DNA of 64,000 nucleotides, from the NCBI GenBank assembly GCA_029964075.1, contig CM057135.1:3767001-3831000 (forward strand), read 5' to 3'. Shown here piece after piece: positions 42,001 to 46,797 of this stretch (positions are counted from its first letter, which is position 1; each line of letters begins with the position of its first letter). The DNA is from Patiria pectinifera (lineage: Eukaryota > Echinodermata > Asteroidea > Valvatida > Asterinidae). The notes under the pieces are model-generated. The model had not been told where the DNA came from. It ran no database searches and worked only from the letters and a program-made list of their open reading frames with translations. The translations under genes and the position numbers were made by a program.

Positions 42001-43184
42001 GACAGGCCTGTAGCCAAAATAAATATCAACTGTTACAAGAATCACGTATAACAAATACACATTACAAAAATACAGTATTAATTTTACCATGCTGATAGTT
42101 TCAGCCTACTGAATTGATTTGTGAAGGTAAGCAACATCATCATATCAACATCGTTACAGTCATCCTTTTGTGAACACAACAACTTCATTTTGAATACTCA
42201 CATATCGAGTGCTTCCACTTTCACACCATAAAAAAAACCATGAACATGATAAAGGCATATACACATAGGTGATTTTCTCAAAGACCTCATACCCAGATGG
42301 TTGTAACCATTTTGTAGGCACTTACTTCCAAACAGCTCAAGCACATGGAACAAAGATCGTCGTCAGGAAGGTTCCTCCGAAGATTTAACCTGTGAAGTAC
42401 TCTCTGTGCTGTTCTGATGCTGTATAGGGAATAAATGCCATAGACATAATCAACCCCTCAACATTCAACTATCTTGGAAGTGCAGTATTTTTGGTTGTCC
42501 TCAGGCATAAGTAGACCTTTTGCACATTTACTGTTACTAATTTAAAATATGCAAATGGCATCTTAACATTGCTACTCATGAAGGAGATATTCAACAAGAA
42601 ACAGCAGTAGGAGGCCAAATTAAGATCAGCAGGAAACAAACTGGAAATAGTTCTCTTGCTAAATTTGTAATCGAATTCGACCAAAACTCAAAATTTGGCA
42701 AGTGAAATGTTCATTACTCCATCTCTGGCTCTGCAATTTGGAATTTTTGTGGGCTATTGCTATATCTTTGGTGTGTAAAAAATCAAACACTTCTCATCCT
42801 AAAACTTTTCTCGTTTTTGCAACAACATTTTGGGACTACCATGACATGCTTGAGATGAGAGACTGGAATACCTAAATTCCTGGACTAGTATACAAGTTAC
42901 AAGATCATCATGCAATTTCAAAGAAATAGAGATGAAGAATAAATTCACTCGGTTATTATTCTCCAAATTAATTGCCAGATGCTTGGATTTTCAACAATTT
43001 TTATTCTACATGGCCTTTAAGCAAAAATGCAAATCTGTACAACTTATTTGGATGATGAAATTTACCTGCAAATGATGCCATGTCTGACATCAAGGATGCA
43101 TGTTATTTCTGCCTGTGTGTAGCCTCCCTCAAAATAATGACAGATTAGTTCATCTCTTTCTGCTGTGTTAAGTTCTTGTAACAT
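18043..43184 (-). CDS. Nine-exon DDE integrase-core gene with a Polinton in intron 6
   Basis: Exons on the minus strand: 43,184-43,066; 42,419-42,326; 41,324-41,239; 41,002-40,829; 38,024-37,927; 37,793-37,658; 19,931-19,819; 19,432-19,281; 18,251-18,043. Eight of nine chain by GT/AG sites and phase. The product (~390 aa) starts MLQELNTAERDELICHYF, has a helix-turn-helix-like N-terminus, then NYGIHVDQYDKLRLYGF (first Asp region), MDRGTEN (second Asp) and RIERFW (Glu). It belongs to the transposase-derived integrase-core family common in fish and invertebrates. Exon 6 has a 1-nt length anomaly before MDRGTEN. It may be a domesticated or still mobile DDE enzyme; the exon chaining supports a real spliced gene. 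Confidence 0.75.
18672..18800. repeat. Fragment of the cagaggtggcag / aagtccaagtcaag repeat family
   Basis: The segment starts cagaggtggcag and continues as degenerate copies of caagtccaagtcaagtcacaag. The same terminus and motif, in reverse complement, form the right end of the hAT-like element at 35,991-36,912, on the other side of the Polinton. The far end of this copy could not be defined. Confidence 0.6.
20121..20127. repeat. Left target-site duplication of element A
   Basis: The string tgcataa directly precedes the left terminal inverted repeat and is repeated directly after the right one (35,842-35,848). Polintons usually duplicate 6 bp; one of the seven bases may belong to the repeat end. 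The match shows that both ends belong to one insertion. Confidence 0.8.
20128..20288. repeat. Left terminal inverted repeat of element A
   Basis: The repeat starts gtagaaggaaggggagggta and is rich in G on one side and C on the other. It matches the reverse complement of 35,681-35,841 with only a few mismatches through ...aatcggcca.aaccgggg. Inside it the two ends diverge. Terminal repeats in this family serve protein-primed replication and integration. Confidence 0.9.
20399..20686 (+). CDS. N-terminal ORF upstream of PolB, SAP-like segment
   Basis: This 95-codon ORF is the first after the left repeat. Residues ~60-90 (KTLHELKQIVDDYDLEYN...) resemble a SAP/HeH-type helix-loop-helix, suggesting nucleic-acid binding. 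It overlaps the long PolB frame, which is offset by +1. The same arrangement and the same crossing point after an A-run recur in copy B2 (49,933-50,157). It could be a separate small gene or the N-terminus of PolB reached by frameshifting. Its own function is not known. Confidence 0.55.
   Translation: MVTYEMKPIVKGFSRWNKATLRDYVQRYNIPYNQNVALTRKVYNNGIKKYEAQFKNLRKKTLHELKQIVDDYDLEYNPSGYKGFEKRFTLGDSKL
20649..24325 (+). pseudogene. Family B DNA polymerase (protein-primed type) of element A, broken
   Basis: Domains in order: a C2H2/C-type finger (CRRCLCHY, ~21,575-21,640); Exo I VVYADFES (~21,780); a Cys-rich His-Me finger with DHCHVTG...HACCN (22,227-22,280); Exo II HNLQNYDAHL (~22,329); Exo III YHDLYVTTDTLL (~22,752); Pol A DANNLYG (~23,064); Pol B NNSVFGKTMEN (~23,553); Pol C YTDTDS (~23,844). 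This is the replicative polymerase of Polintons, presumably protein-primed. Breaks: TGA at 22,947, TAG at 23,877 and a 1-nt frameshift near 24,090. The C-terminal part then stays open to TAG at 24,325 and overlaps the convergent integrase by 8 bp. Decayed unless these are sequence errors. Confidence 0.9.
24318..25320 (-). pseudogene. Retroviral-like DD35E integrase of element A, C-terminal frameshift
   Basis: The main frame (291 aa, 25,320-24,445) has an N-terminal helical region and an rve-type core. Asp75 lies in FHQMDVLYLP, Asp138 in TLRVDAGTEF and Glu173 in GIVERFNRTL, giving exact DD35E spacing. Integrases of this type insert Polintons and create ~6-bp target duplications. An A-run near 24,463 shifts the frame. 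The remaining ~45 codons continue in another frame to a stop at 24,318-24,320. It is tail-to-tail with PolB. The start ATG follows the AT-rich intergenic region it shares with the divergent 140-residue gene. Confidence 0.9.
25321..25354. promoter_or_regulatory. Divergent AT-rich promoter region (integrase / 140-aa gene)
   Basis: Only 34 bp separate the divergent start codons of the integrase (minus) and the 140-residue gene (plus). The sequence is nearly all A/T, with atttaatataaaa. It resembles the short AT-rich leaders before other genes of the element, so it is a likely two-way promoter. Confidence 0.45.
25355..25777 (+). CDS. Conserved small membrane protein of the Polinton, function unknown
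   Basis: 140 aa. It opens MASVAMMLGGAIVNALAFTG, a hydrophobic small-residue segment. A charged, probably coiled-coil middle follows (residues ~30-75), and the C-terminus is hydrophobic (IAGGTLLVGFLAYRYL). It lies just upstream of the capsid candidate and is conserved at the same place in B2 (54,943). This suggests a virion membrane or internal structural protein. I do not recognise a named family. It is intact in A. Confidence 0.7.
   Translation: MASVAMMLGGAIVNALAFTGSNFLFSNLKQSDEERKRHDLAIEQLSAAKDKWQRERTKYLDFLNERIRKQNASKETFSNVDRALRYYNEVSGQSTKLPVGLQHEPKLEDFYEPSDQQIEKELAFIAGGTLLVGFLAYRYL
25800..27067 (+). pseudogene. Major capsid protein candidate (double jelly-roll type), one frameshift
   Basis: Two overlapping frames (25,800-26,684 and the end of 26,579-27,067) form one gene of about 420 codons, broken by a 1-nt loss in a T-run near 26,632 that B2 does not share. 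Conserved stretches include DDVIVPGTCKLAFNLELEG, NLARNLVSEISVRLQGHEI, PLDIDILTSHHPFY and KSDTLWNVSVNQP. This resembles the widespread metazoan Polinton/adintovirus major capsid family, by recollection of family features rather than a search. It precedes the packaging ATPase, as in related virus-like elements. Start context ataaataaaATG. Confidence 0.72.
27069..27674 (+). CDS. A32/FtsK-like genome packaging ATPase
   Basis: 201 aa, intact. The Walker A motif GKTNSGKT is at residues 11-18, after a short strand. The Walker B motif TLFIVDD is at about 89-95, and an SKMAFSGRHVNHSCWLLTQ segment follows with a sensor-like Gln. Such ATPases pump DNA into capsids in Polintons, virophages and large DNA viruses. 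It starts one base after the capsid stop codon. Copies in B1 and B2 are broken. The short length fits the minimal Polinton ATPases. Confidence 0.88.
   Translation: MTQPHCALVVGKTNSGKTKWILDLLESDYKNVFEAIVIICPTIFKNKTYIERKWIQADPEVYLCDPELYKMTLNEAIDFYRKIFEGVATLFIVDDCSSDQEIKYRKKTCALSKMAFSGRHVNHSCWLLTQKNNSVLKDYRENTAWLALFYCKDKTSFDQALDENDVVPIEERDYIKRRLRDVKYSKLVVYTEPPVTYELLE
27665..27735. repeat. Short tandem repeat after the ATPase gene (tagctaggtgagtaac)
   Basis: Three consecutive units of about 25 bp carry tagctaggtgagtaacaatt or a variant. They start at the ATPase stop codon. Related tagctactcaggtgatta-type arrays sit at the same place in B1 (~48,440-48,525) and B2 (~57,940-58,020). Their position is conserved although their sequence varies, which suggests a regulatory or structural role. 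Confidence 0.6.
27810..27962 (+). CDS. Small single-pass membrane ORF (50 aa)
   Basis: ATG at 27,810, preceded by agtaa, opens 50 codons. A very hydrophobic segment (FLAIIIISLNLSLY) is followed by a polar tail. It overlaps the start of the next gene by 13 nt. The corresponding place in B1 (~48,536) retains the same start and similar sequence but has stops. A virion membrane peptide is possible; this is inference only. Confidence 0.4.
   Translation: MIAIFEYLQFLAIIIISLNLSLYNYEYLCFCNKVATATTKLNSFLIKWRT
27950..28528 (+). CDS. Conserved Polinton protein of unknown function (192 aa)
   Basis: The protein starts MEDLKLTLTNEQDHNAEHKD after aattaaATGG. It has a charged N-terminal half, a moderately hydrophobic middle (VLAVVTPVQVLGYNV), a C-terminal hydrophobic stretch (GTLISPLVATIITTKHL) and an S/D/N-rich tail. 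The tail overlaps the start of the next gene in another frame by 116 nt. Homologous segments occur in B1 (48,682) and B2 (~58,020). I do not recognise the family; the order suggests a virion-associated protein. Confidence 0.65.
   Translation: MEDLKLTLTNEQDHNAEHKDRLCGVIAAGNSKKYLGKEYTVKHIEALDSKELDKLYHLYETKLGNEIVKTVGKYTLSLFSRVLAVVTPVQVLGYNVTIDSEEELTNDLSSDPIISASMAGMLSDVCYKYGTLISPLVATIITTKHLKFNKPNIINGRSESSDSNACGSTSRDRDVSTDKNNDITDGNESDQD
28413..28796 (+). CDS. Polinton protein with basic motif and one membrane segment (127 aa)
   Basis: ATG at 28,413 follows cctaatataataa. The protein has a T/P-rich N-terminus, then a basic block KNPKRIQQGKALAEHNRQMK, one hydrophobic segment (WAMWGAIASIKGVGLLVL) and a P/V/T-rich tail. 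The basic block could bind DNA or the capsid interior. It starts inside the end of the previous gene, in another frame. B2 keeps the same start and motif (58,292) but is frameshifted. Confidence 0.65.
   Translation: MEDQKAATATPAAQPAETETSQPIKTTTSPTVTRVTKTKNPKRIQQGKALAEHNRQMKLKLAKMNVTSDEATSSPDYNSWAMWGAIASIKGVGLLVLKSKATAPVIQPVPVVTQPTTPSVPKTLDME
28797..28828 (+). promoter_or_regulatory. AT-rich leader ttgttatattaaaaacgATG
   Basis: The sequence ahead of the small membrane gene is aatttaaaaattgttatattaaaaacg. A very similar ttttatattaaaa block lies before the 218-residue gene and the 471-residue gene, and it is kept exactly in B2. It is probably a shared promoter element. Confidence 0.5.
28829..28975 (+). 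pseudogene. Small membrane protein, truncated by an internal deletion
   Basis: The frame starts MSNFDTNGIANTIYHGAVIS and runs 48 codons to a stop at 28,975. The B2 copy (58,678-58,905) has 75 codons and continues with a second hydrophobic part. In A the segment from just after ...LNKLS to beyond the normal stop has been deleted (about 90 bp), creating a new end. The full-length form is a likely two-segment membrane protein of the particle. Confidence 0.7.
28993..30249 (+). CDS. 418-aa acidic, coiled-coil and membrane protein of the Polinton
   Basis: It starts in taaataaATG. The N-terminus is extremely acidic (DDYDYDEDDDDVAENNLDD). A central part follows. A long predicted coiled coil (residues ~195-290: LNYRELQGLDKTLQTLRGNL..., then E/R/A-rich heptads) precedes a hydrophobic segment (VTIVSILAAFSLAISTIVSS), a PAPSPTPAPTPAPK linker and a C-terminal hydrophobic region (LGALPGIIGSVLSWIF, ALFLGVGALVFAYL). 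This architecture is common among metazoan Polinton-encoded proteins and suggests a virion membrane-anchored structural protein. Intact in A; decayed in B2. Confidence 0.75.
   Translation: MAEGGFDFDPVDDYDYDEDDDDVAENNLDDNFDTPVPPILTTDIDDVLDQGRSMVTNGRVDEFYDTYNIYNKPISPRYENFILNTEGLFYDTGKGLLRLTDQRKPDRFLTLRTIELNVRKMGLNGRDFIRNKLGFTHYERKTLSDDQSQQLQSIQPESIPMTELPRVTDEVIEIIDDLEQDTGAQTEGLNYRELQGLDKTLQTLRGNLELNLSRLTELDREIAATRQELDESHSEEGRRELNDKLSDLNVERSARLEAAKANERGLKSQIARIKETINKILGDDTTLAEKIRTLFREQGVTIVSILAAFSLAISTIVSSIVASVRGAGAPPAPSPTPAPTPAPKGGIKEWISKQLTNFASALQKLGVSALGALPGIIGSVLSWIFNALSKSVSWLAEHVWALFLGVGALVFAYLQKRW
30282..30316. terminator. Hairpin between convergent genes
   Basis: An 11-bp perfect stem, aagccttacca / tggtaaggctt, with a 9-nt loop is flanked by A-rich sequence on the left and T-rich on the right. 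It can therefore work in both directions. It lies between the convergent 418- and 471-residue genes. The same hairpin is kept at the same place in B2 (60,190-60,220). Confidence 0.65.
30341..31756 (-). CDS. 471-aa structural-like protein with proline-rich tail and C-terminal anchor
   Basis: Intact minus-strand ORF. The N-terminus is charged (MSDFKSLKKQIQSIADQV, helical). A long globular region follows (for example GFLTMFPDLTSDYKLP, FAIYCATTGCGIGFDLL, YVPWTVIYIEQNESVQKAWL, SIRSYVYALLGAQAQTKTS). Then come a low-complexity PAPTPPPTPAPTPAPTPT linker and a C-terminal hydrophobic helix (LSLTVGILAIVGMGILAYE). The layout, a globular body on a flexible stalk with an anchor, suggests a virion surface or penton-associated protein; no family name is claimed. 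Copies: B1 (deleted), B2 (truncated) and C (partial). Confidence 0.7.
   Translation of the reverse strand: MSDFKSLKKQIQSIADQVTRQVNQNVAKANELKHQAAPQAKFLNSSKPSELEVIVNNTSGFLTMFPDLTSDYKLPHVERDEDVDRWKSHPMSFYQNQLNFAIYCATTGCGIGFDLLNASNRYVWAIFNFHLYFTVRKILYDFATPLPGDDAFNALDNSYNHRAFTDTCLLFGIDQNKSFKQTRDTNSNGLGTSYIFNKGKFVAVGEYDKALPNKPNVLYGGYHGLDSPKKSGSLYVPWTVIYIEQNESVQKAWLDFIPDTSSFTPAGIIKINESIRSYVYALLGAQAQTKTSVLSPGTGLDAQRQFNVIVEDIINAADDMETSIDQFQDSLQYARTPLNFVVKPGLYLISSDMNLRVGTHDGYNINLQIASQSMNTGLVPDLNSQPQPDDSFDDTDDVAPPTPPEPMKNDVVSPTPAPTPPPTPAPTPAPTPTVLTQEPTKLQTHQDEKLSLTVGILAIVGMGILAYEAMR
31757..31797. promoter_or_regulatory. Divergent promoter between the 471- and 393-aa genes
   Basis: 41 bp separate the two start codons. 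On the minus side it reads tttttatattaaaactgaaa; on the plus side it ends aaaataaATG. The same arrangement recurs in C (63,583-63,625) and as a remnant in B1 (45,370-45,407), so it is conserved across copies. Confidence 0.55.
31798..32983 (+). pseudogene. 393-aa-type conserved Polinton protein, broken in A
   Basis: Two frames (31,798-32,262 and 32,414-32,983) cover a gene that is one intact 393-codon ORF in copy C. Relative to C, A has a 4-nt insertion near 32,255 and an in-frame TGA at 32,411. The N-terminal half is mixed helical and acidic. The C-terminal half is beta-rich and ends in KGDGIIIELEIF, a strand-like tail. The beta-rich end and its neighbour, the 471-residue gene, make a minor capsid or vertex protein plausible, but this is inference. 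Confidence 0.65.
32984..33009 (+). promoter_or_regulatory. AT-rich leader with ttttatattaaaaacATG
   Basis: The 26 bp between the 393- and 218-residue genes are ttttaaaatctttttatattaaaaac. They share the ttatattaaaa core with the leaders at 28,815 and 31,765. A shared promoter motif is likely. Confidence 0.5.
33010..33666 (+). CDS. 218-aa conserved Polinton membrane protein
   Basis: Intact. A charged N-terminal coiled coil (residues ~25-60) is followed by two adjacent hydrophobic small-residue segments (LGAIAGAVSIPALLGVI and PVGLVLEGTFIGAFGVD). A long charged C-terminal helical region follows, with DSKLNTIEEYVSQAINDGDI and EFLLITRELAKFNELKQKI. Proteins with this pattern are very frequent next to Polinton genes in invertebrate genomes. 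The role is unknown; membrane insertion is likely. It is convergent with the TFIIB-like gene, 28 bp away. Confidence 0.7.
   Translation: MSVDGKALYPDISGDVLRLNSNEETKVFRLKKIEEIRSLILKERDHRERTYKKIKRMIDTINYVEIGLEGLGAIAGAVSIPALLGVISAPVGLVLEGTFIGAFGVDILLRITSKRLSTKLKKHDQIKILADSKLNTIEEYVSQAINDGDISHEEFLLITRELAKFNELKQKIRTKTSTKLQKIKNDTDFEKEVKKRVDERLAKEKKSLIEKLTSSNSR
33695..34171 (-). CDS. TFIIB-like transcription factor encoded by element A
   Basis: 158 aa, intact. Residues 13-29 form a zinc ribbon C-x2-H-x9-C-x2-C (CDHHIIIENGFLICETCG), the same C/H/C/C ligand order as eukaryotic TFIIB. A short linker comparable to the B-reader follows (FDFSAENAQEDRINW). One cyclin-like repeat follows at ~85-145 (CVKRSLIAACYHHVVGL...VTQNQFNKALKRY). 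TFIIB family proteins position RNA polymerase at promoters. The protein is half the usual length, with one cyclin repeat instead of two. A second intact copy is in C (61,224-61,697), with a different first ~12 residues. A role at element promoters is inferred. Confidence 0.75.
   Translation of the reverse strand: MEYFEAPQLGDKCDHHIIIENGFLICETCGEIVSRYFDFSAENAQEDRINWSTLKGNKRKTVEKLIFSVCPEQDLEDVQETINKYNELVNYKTLRGNGCVKRSLIAACYHHVVGLDKERVRDLFKVTQNQFNKALKRYDDHYNKGGAEGVALRGEIKV
34172..34575. other. Non-coding spacer with repeated gcgccctctgtt motifs
   Basis: An AT-rich leader of the TFIIB-like gene is followed by about five copies of the motif gcgccctctgtt or a variant (between 34,295 and 34,505), separated by tttattataattg-like stretches. 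Copy C has nothing comparable: there the TFIIB start is ~110 bp from terminal-repeat sequence. No gene seen. Confidence 0.55.
34593..34783. terminator. Three tandem hairpins (83-bp period)
   Basis: The perfect inverted repeat aaaaagccactc-cgagtggcttttt occurs at 34,593-34,617, 34,676-34,700 and 34,759-34,783, each inside an 83-bp direct repeat. The third copy has one change in the loop. Flanking A and T runs make each hairpin terminator-like on both strands. They lie between the TFIIB gene and the right terminal repeat of A. Confidence 0.6.
34834..35175 (-). other. Exon-like sequence inside the right end of element A
   Basis: On the minus strand, a tract ending in cag precedes a coding-like block (SGVVDVTYRQDFVTLANSMV..., 34,834-34,980). 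Upstream, another block with cysteine pairs (CPICQGDLC...) lies between an acceptor-like ag near 35,190 and a gtaagg donor near 35,065. Splice-like borders are unlike the intronless Polinton genes. The two blocks do not join cleanly in frame. It may be a trapped fragment of another transposon or host gene. Confidence 0.35.
35681..35841. repeat. Right terminal inverted repeat of element A
   Basis: It starts ccccggttttggccgattcc and ends cccttccttctac, the reverse complement of the left repeat. It is followed immediately by tgcataa, the right copy of the target duplication. The few mismatches to the left repeat fit a fairly recent insertion. Confidence 0.9.
35991..36912. mobile_element. hAT-like non-autonomous element with 8-bp duplication
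   Basis: The termini are CAGAGTTGCTGACTC at the left and ...CTGCCACCTCTG at the right (imperfect inverted repeats). They are flanked by an exact 8-bp duplication ggagcttc (35,983-35,990 and 36,913-36,920). The body has subterminal runs of gacttgtgacttgacttgga-type repeats at both ends and an AT-rich centre, with no transposase ORF. It lies 142 bp outside the Polinton, in the same host intron. Confidence 0.8.
38140..38830. repeat. C-rich satellite-like tandem repeat in the DDE gene intron
   Basis: About four units alternate a conserved AT-rich part (tatacataaat, then aaagcaaaacattt and cctgaatggcaa) with C-rich parts (ccccaaccccacc variants). It is the reverse complement of the family at 9,980-10,450. 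Proline- and glycine-rich frames on either strand are artefacts of composition. Confidence 0.7.
38831..40828. other. Intron 4 of the DDE gene, no further features
   Basis: AT-rich intronic sequence between exons 4 and 5 of the minus-strand DDE integrase-core gene. Beyond a poly-C run near 38,965, I see no exon, RNA gene or clear transposon here. Confidence 0.4.
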
Positions 43185-43570
43185 AAAGTTCATTTTAAAA
43201 ACACACAACATTCAAAGTCATATTTGTTATTACAGTGGATGCACTGTGAAATGGTCAAACACTAAAATTAAATGTGTGAGCCTGATGTTTGACAAAGTTT
43301 AAGAGGACTGAATGCTTGAAAATTTGAGGTTGCTGCTGATGATAAAGTATTCATCCATGATATCAGCTTTAGGCAAGCTAGCTAGGAGGCATGTACATGC
43401 AGCCTGGGCAATGCAAATGAAATAGGAAAGATTTGTTACTTAACACCCCATCAAAATCGGTCAAGAAGATCAGAATTTTAGAAAATAACCATTCATCTCT
43501 GTTCAGAATTTACCCAGGAAATTTTGGTGCTATACAGATGGAGAAAGTTTGTGTGTTCTGGTTAGATGTT

Positions 43571-43872
43571 CAGGAAAAATTGACTGGCATCAGACATGGA
43601 CCAATCACAGGGCACTCTGTTTGGTCACCTGATTGGTGACCAATCAAAGTGCCCTGTGATTAGGCATGCAACTGGGAAATCACAAAAAAGAGGACATTCA
43701 CATTTTTCCCAGACTTTGTACAGTGTTTTTCTATTTTCAATGGCACACATGGGAAGTAAAAAAAAGAGGAAATCAGCTGATCCGAGGAAAAGTTGCATGC
43801 CTGTGTGATTGGTCAGGTGATCACTCAAAGTGCCCTGTGATGGGTCTGTCTGATGCCAGTTAATTTTTCCTG
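43571..43872. mobile_element. MITE with ~60-bp inverted repeats (302 bp)
   Basis: The left end caggaaaaattgactggcat matches the reverse complement of the right end (atgccagttaatttttcctg). Further pairs include ccaatcacagggcactctg. Inner copies of the motif agtgccctgtgat also occur. It lies upstream of the first exon of the DDE gene. No target duplication could be fixed. Confidence 0.7.
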
Positions 43873-44649
43873 AATTCAAAATGGCAGACGCCAACAAGGC
43901 GTTTGTGATATAAGGATGTTTCCTGAATAGGAAGTGAAATTTCTCTTTTCCTGTGAACCTAACCACGACCATTTGTATTTTCACTTCCAACTGAAGCCTA
44001 CAGGGGCGCATAAGGCAGTTTGAAGACCGTTTGGGGGTGAAATCTGACGATTTTGATTAGGTTAGGGATAAACTTAGGTTAGAGATAAACTAGGGATAAA
44101 CAAACTTTCTTCCTTGATTATACTACAGCATCCACATTTTATGAATAAAGTCACAAAATGCAAGATGGTGCCATGTGTTTATACAGTTATGAACAGAGAT
44201 GGATTTCCCCCCCCCCCCCAGCAATTTGATGTTCTTGACATACATCATACATGTATAGGCCTACAGTGTATGTACTTAAACTTTAAAGTCTTTCCAAGAA
44301 TTGATAGGCGTATAACACAACAGAGTTTACTCTAGTATGGCGTTACATTACTATAGTGCACTACTACTAGTACTGTAGTAGGCCTCAAGGCTCAAATAAA
44401 ACAAGTCAGACATTATGGGCAAGTCACCATATAATCACTCATAATTTATGACTAAAACAATTTAGTGCTACATAAACAAAAAGGATATTATTGAGATGAC
44501 AAGGCAGCATCGGACTCAGCAGAGTATAATCCATCTCAATAAACGTTGCTAAGGCATTACATGCTCGTACACGCCTCGTTTAACGAATTGTGTGAATGTA
44601 ATAAAGGGCACCCTCGTTCAATTTCGATGGGAATCATGCAACTGGATGA
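43873..44649. other. Non-coding interval upstream of the DDE gene
   Basis: It contains a poly-C run near 44,210 and otherwise unremarkable AT-rich sequence. The DDE gene's promoter could lie between 43,185 and here, but nothing specific is recognisable. Confidence 0.35.
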
Positions 44650-44990
44650 ATTATTTAACGGCGACGCCGTTCGTTCGACGCGATGCACGACGCGACGTGC
44701 GACGCAACTCACGAAGCGACGCACGATGGCACGACACGACGTACGACGCGACGTGCAGCGGTACGACGCGACGGGCGACGGAAGGAGCGACGTTTAGGCA
44801 GAAAAATGTGCCTGATGGGAAGGACGACGCGACGGCACGACGCGACAGGCGACGGCACGACGCGACGCATGACGCGACGCCGTAACGTGTACAAAAGAAA
44901 TGAGAAGGAAGCGACGGTAAGACGCGACGGCACGACGCGAGGGAGCCGTCGTGCCGTCGCGTCGTACCGTCGCGTCGCGCATGGGTGAGG
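44650..44990. repeat. CGACG-rich degenerate minisatellite with a terminal hairpin
   Basis: The motif gacgcgacggcacgacgcga and shorter variants are repeated throughout. At the right side gacgcgacggcacgacg is followed after ~9 nt by its exact reverse complement cgtcgtgccgtcgcgtc (about 44,924-44,966). The Arg/Thr-rich open frames in all phases are compositional. It lies ~350 bp before the first B1 Polinton sequence. Confidence 0.65.
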
Positions 44991-45407
44991 CGCAGAGGTT
45001 TGTCGTAAATAGTACACCATAGCATTGTCCGCGGTGTTTTTAAAATCTCCCCGTATATATGGTTGTTTATGGCCGCATTGGTAAGAGAAACGTTGGATAT
45101 AATTATGCAGCGCGCTGTGTATTGATGCTGGGAGGAACAAGTTTGAGCAGGGTATTTTGATTGAATAATAAAGACTCTGACCACTGAGTTTACAAGGTGA
45201 GTACTCCGTTTTTAAAATGACAATAATCTTTTATTTTGGAAAACTATTGAGGTCTTTTATAATCATCACTGTCTTCAGCGTTTTCTTTATCTTCATCTTC
45301 TTGGAACAGGCCGTCAAATGTGTTACGGTGCTAATTAAAACGTCTGCTCGTTTTGTAACAAGTGAAACAAATGCATTTATTTTAAAGTCTTTTTATATTA
45401 AAACTAA

Positions 45408-46037
45408 TGGATGACTCTGAGTTGAAGAAAAAGGAGATACTATCAATAGCTGATAAGTTAACTAGACAAGTGAATCATAATGTGGCTGAGGCAACTAGAC
45501 AAGCGCATCAAGCTGCAACCTCAGTAAAGAGATTAGACAGACCGGTACTCACTGGCGAACTCGAGATTAAGGTAAACGATAACAACGGATGTTTAACCTC
45601 GTTTCCCGACTTAATCTCGGACTATAAATTACATCACCTCAATACCAACGATAATTCGTTGGAAAAAAACCCATGTCTTTTTATCAAAATCAGTTAAACT
45701 TTGCAATCTATTGCGCTACTACGGGGTGTGGTGTTGGAATCGATATCAAACGAAATGGCGATAGCAATACAAGGAGAAGACGCGTTTGACGCTCTAGACA
45801 ACAACTATAATCGTGGATCAGTTACCGACATCTGTCGGACGTTTGGCTTGGCTAGATTTCATACCCACCAAAAGTTCGTTTACCCCCGCGGGAATCATAA
45901 AGATGAACGAATCGATCAGATCTTACGTGTACGCTTTACTTGGCGCGCAGGCTCAAACAAAATCCAGTGTACTAACACCCTACACAGGATTAGATGCGCA
46001 GACACAATTTATCGTTCTCGTTGAAGAAATTGTAAAG
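45408..46037 (+). pseudogene. Remnant of the 471-aa structural-like gene (B1)
   Basis: ATG at 45,408 starts MDDSELKKKEILSIADKLTR, similar to A's N-terminus. A frameshift occurs near 45,690. An internal part is missing around 45,845, where the sequence jumps to the region with YVYALLGAQAQTKSS (in a second frame). At ~46,037 it fuses into capsid-gene sequence through a short match around aagataatgcc. Confidence 0.8.
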
Positions 46038-46797
46038 ATAATGCCATCGCGGATGCTTAAGGTAACAGATATTGTATTCCGCTGGACATTGACATACTGA
46101 CTTCGCATCACCCTTTTTATCCCAACGGCTTGAAACAACCTCTGAAATACGAGATAAAGTTTAACGATCACGATAAAGTCGTCAACAGTACAGATACGTC
46201 GGCGATGTACAGTATCTCAGACTTGACTCTCGAATACGAAGTGGTGACCAACAGAAACCTGGCTACCACCATTAAAAATAAATACAAGGGAGCAATGCAA
46301 TACCTGTTTGATAGAATCCACTCGCTGGAAGTTAGATCCGTCAACAAATCGGACACACTTTGGAACGTCAGCGTCAATCAACCCATCAGGAGTCTAAAGG
46401 GAATTTTGTGTTTGTTTAAAGATCCCACGGTTAAAATCAGCAGCGATTTTATAATCCAAAAGTAACCAAAACCTCGGTGATTGTAGAAGGTAAGCCCAAT
46501 CAACTCTACAGTCAAGGTATGTTTCAATATCAACACTGCAACGAAATTTACACGTTTTTTGAAGATAGCGATACAGAAAGCGGGCATGGAGTAACTAAAG
46601 ACTTAAGTTTGACGGGTTGCGATCTGGGCGACTACCTAAAAGACAAGTTCGGTCTGTGGCTCTTTCAGAGAAGCTGAAACTCGAGGTGAACTCACGATGT
46701 ATGTATTTTTAATCATGGATGCTCAATTGACCTTGGGAGACGGAATGTTTTGTTCTCGAGCATCTTAATTAATTTCAAATCTCTGTTAAGTTAAAAA
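46037..46797 (+). pseudogene. 3' part of the capsid candidate gene (B1)
   Basis: It corresponds to the C-terminal ~60% of A's capsid candidate, with blocks PLDIDILTSHHPFY-like, KSDTLWNVSVNQP and NQLYSQGMFQYQH recognisable in two frames (46,130-46,465 and 46,477-46,677). Frameshifts, a deletion near 46,665 and an insertion near 46,750 break it. It runs directly into the ATPase remnant. Confidence 0.8.

Noticed and set aside
44546-45184. Long Arg/Thr/Ser-rich frames in several phases
   Set aside because: They are produced by the CGACG-rich minisatellite; all frames are open because of composition.
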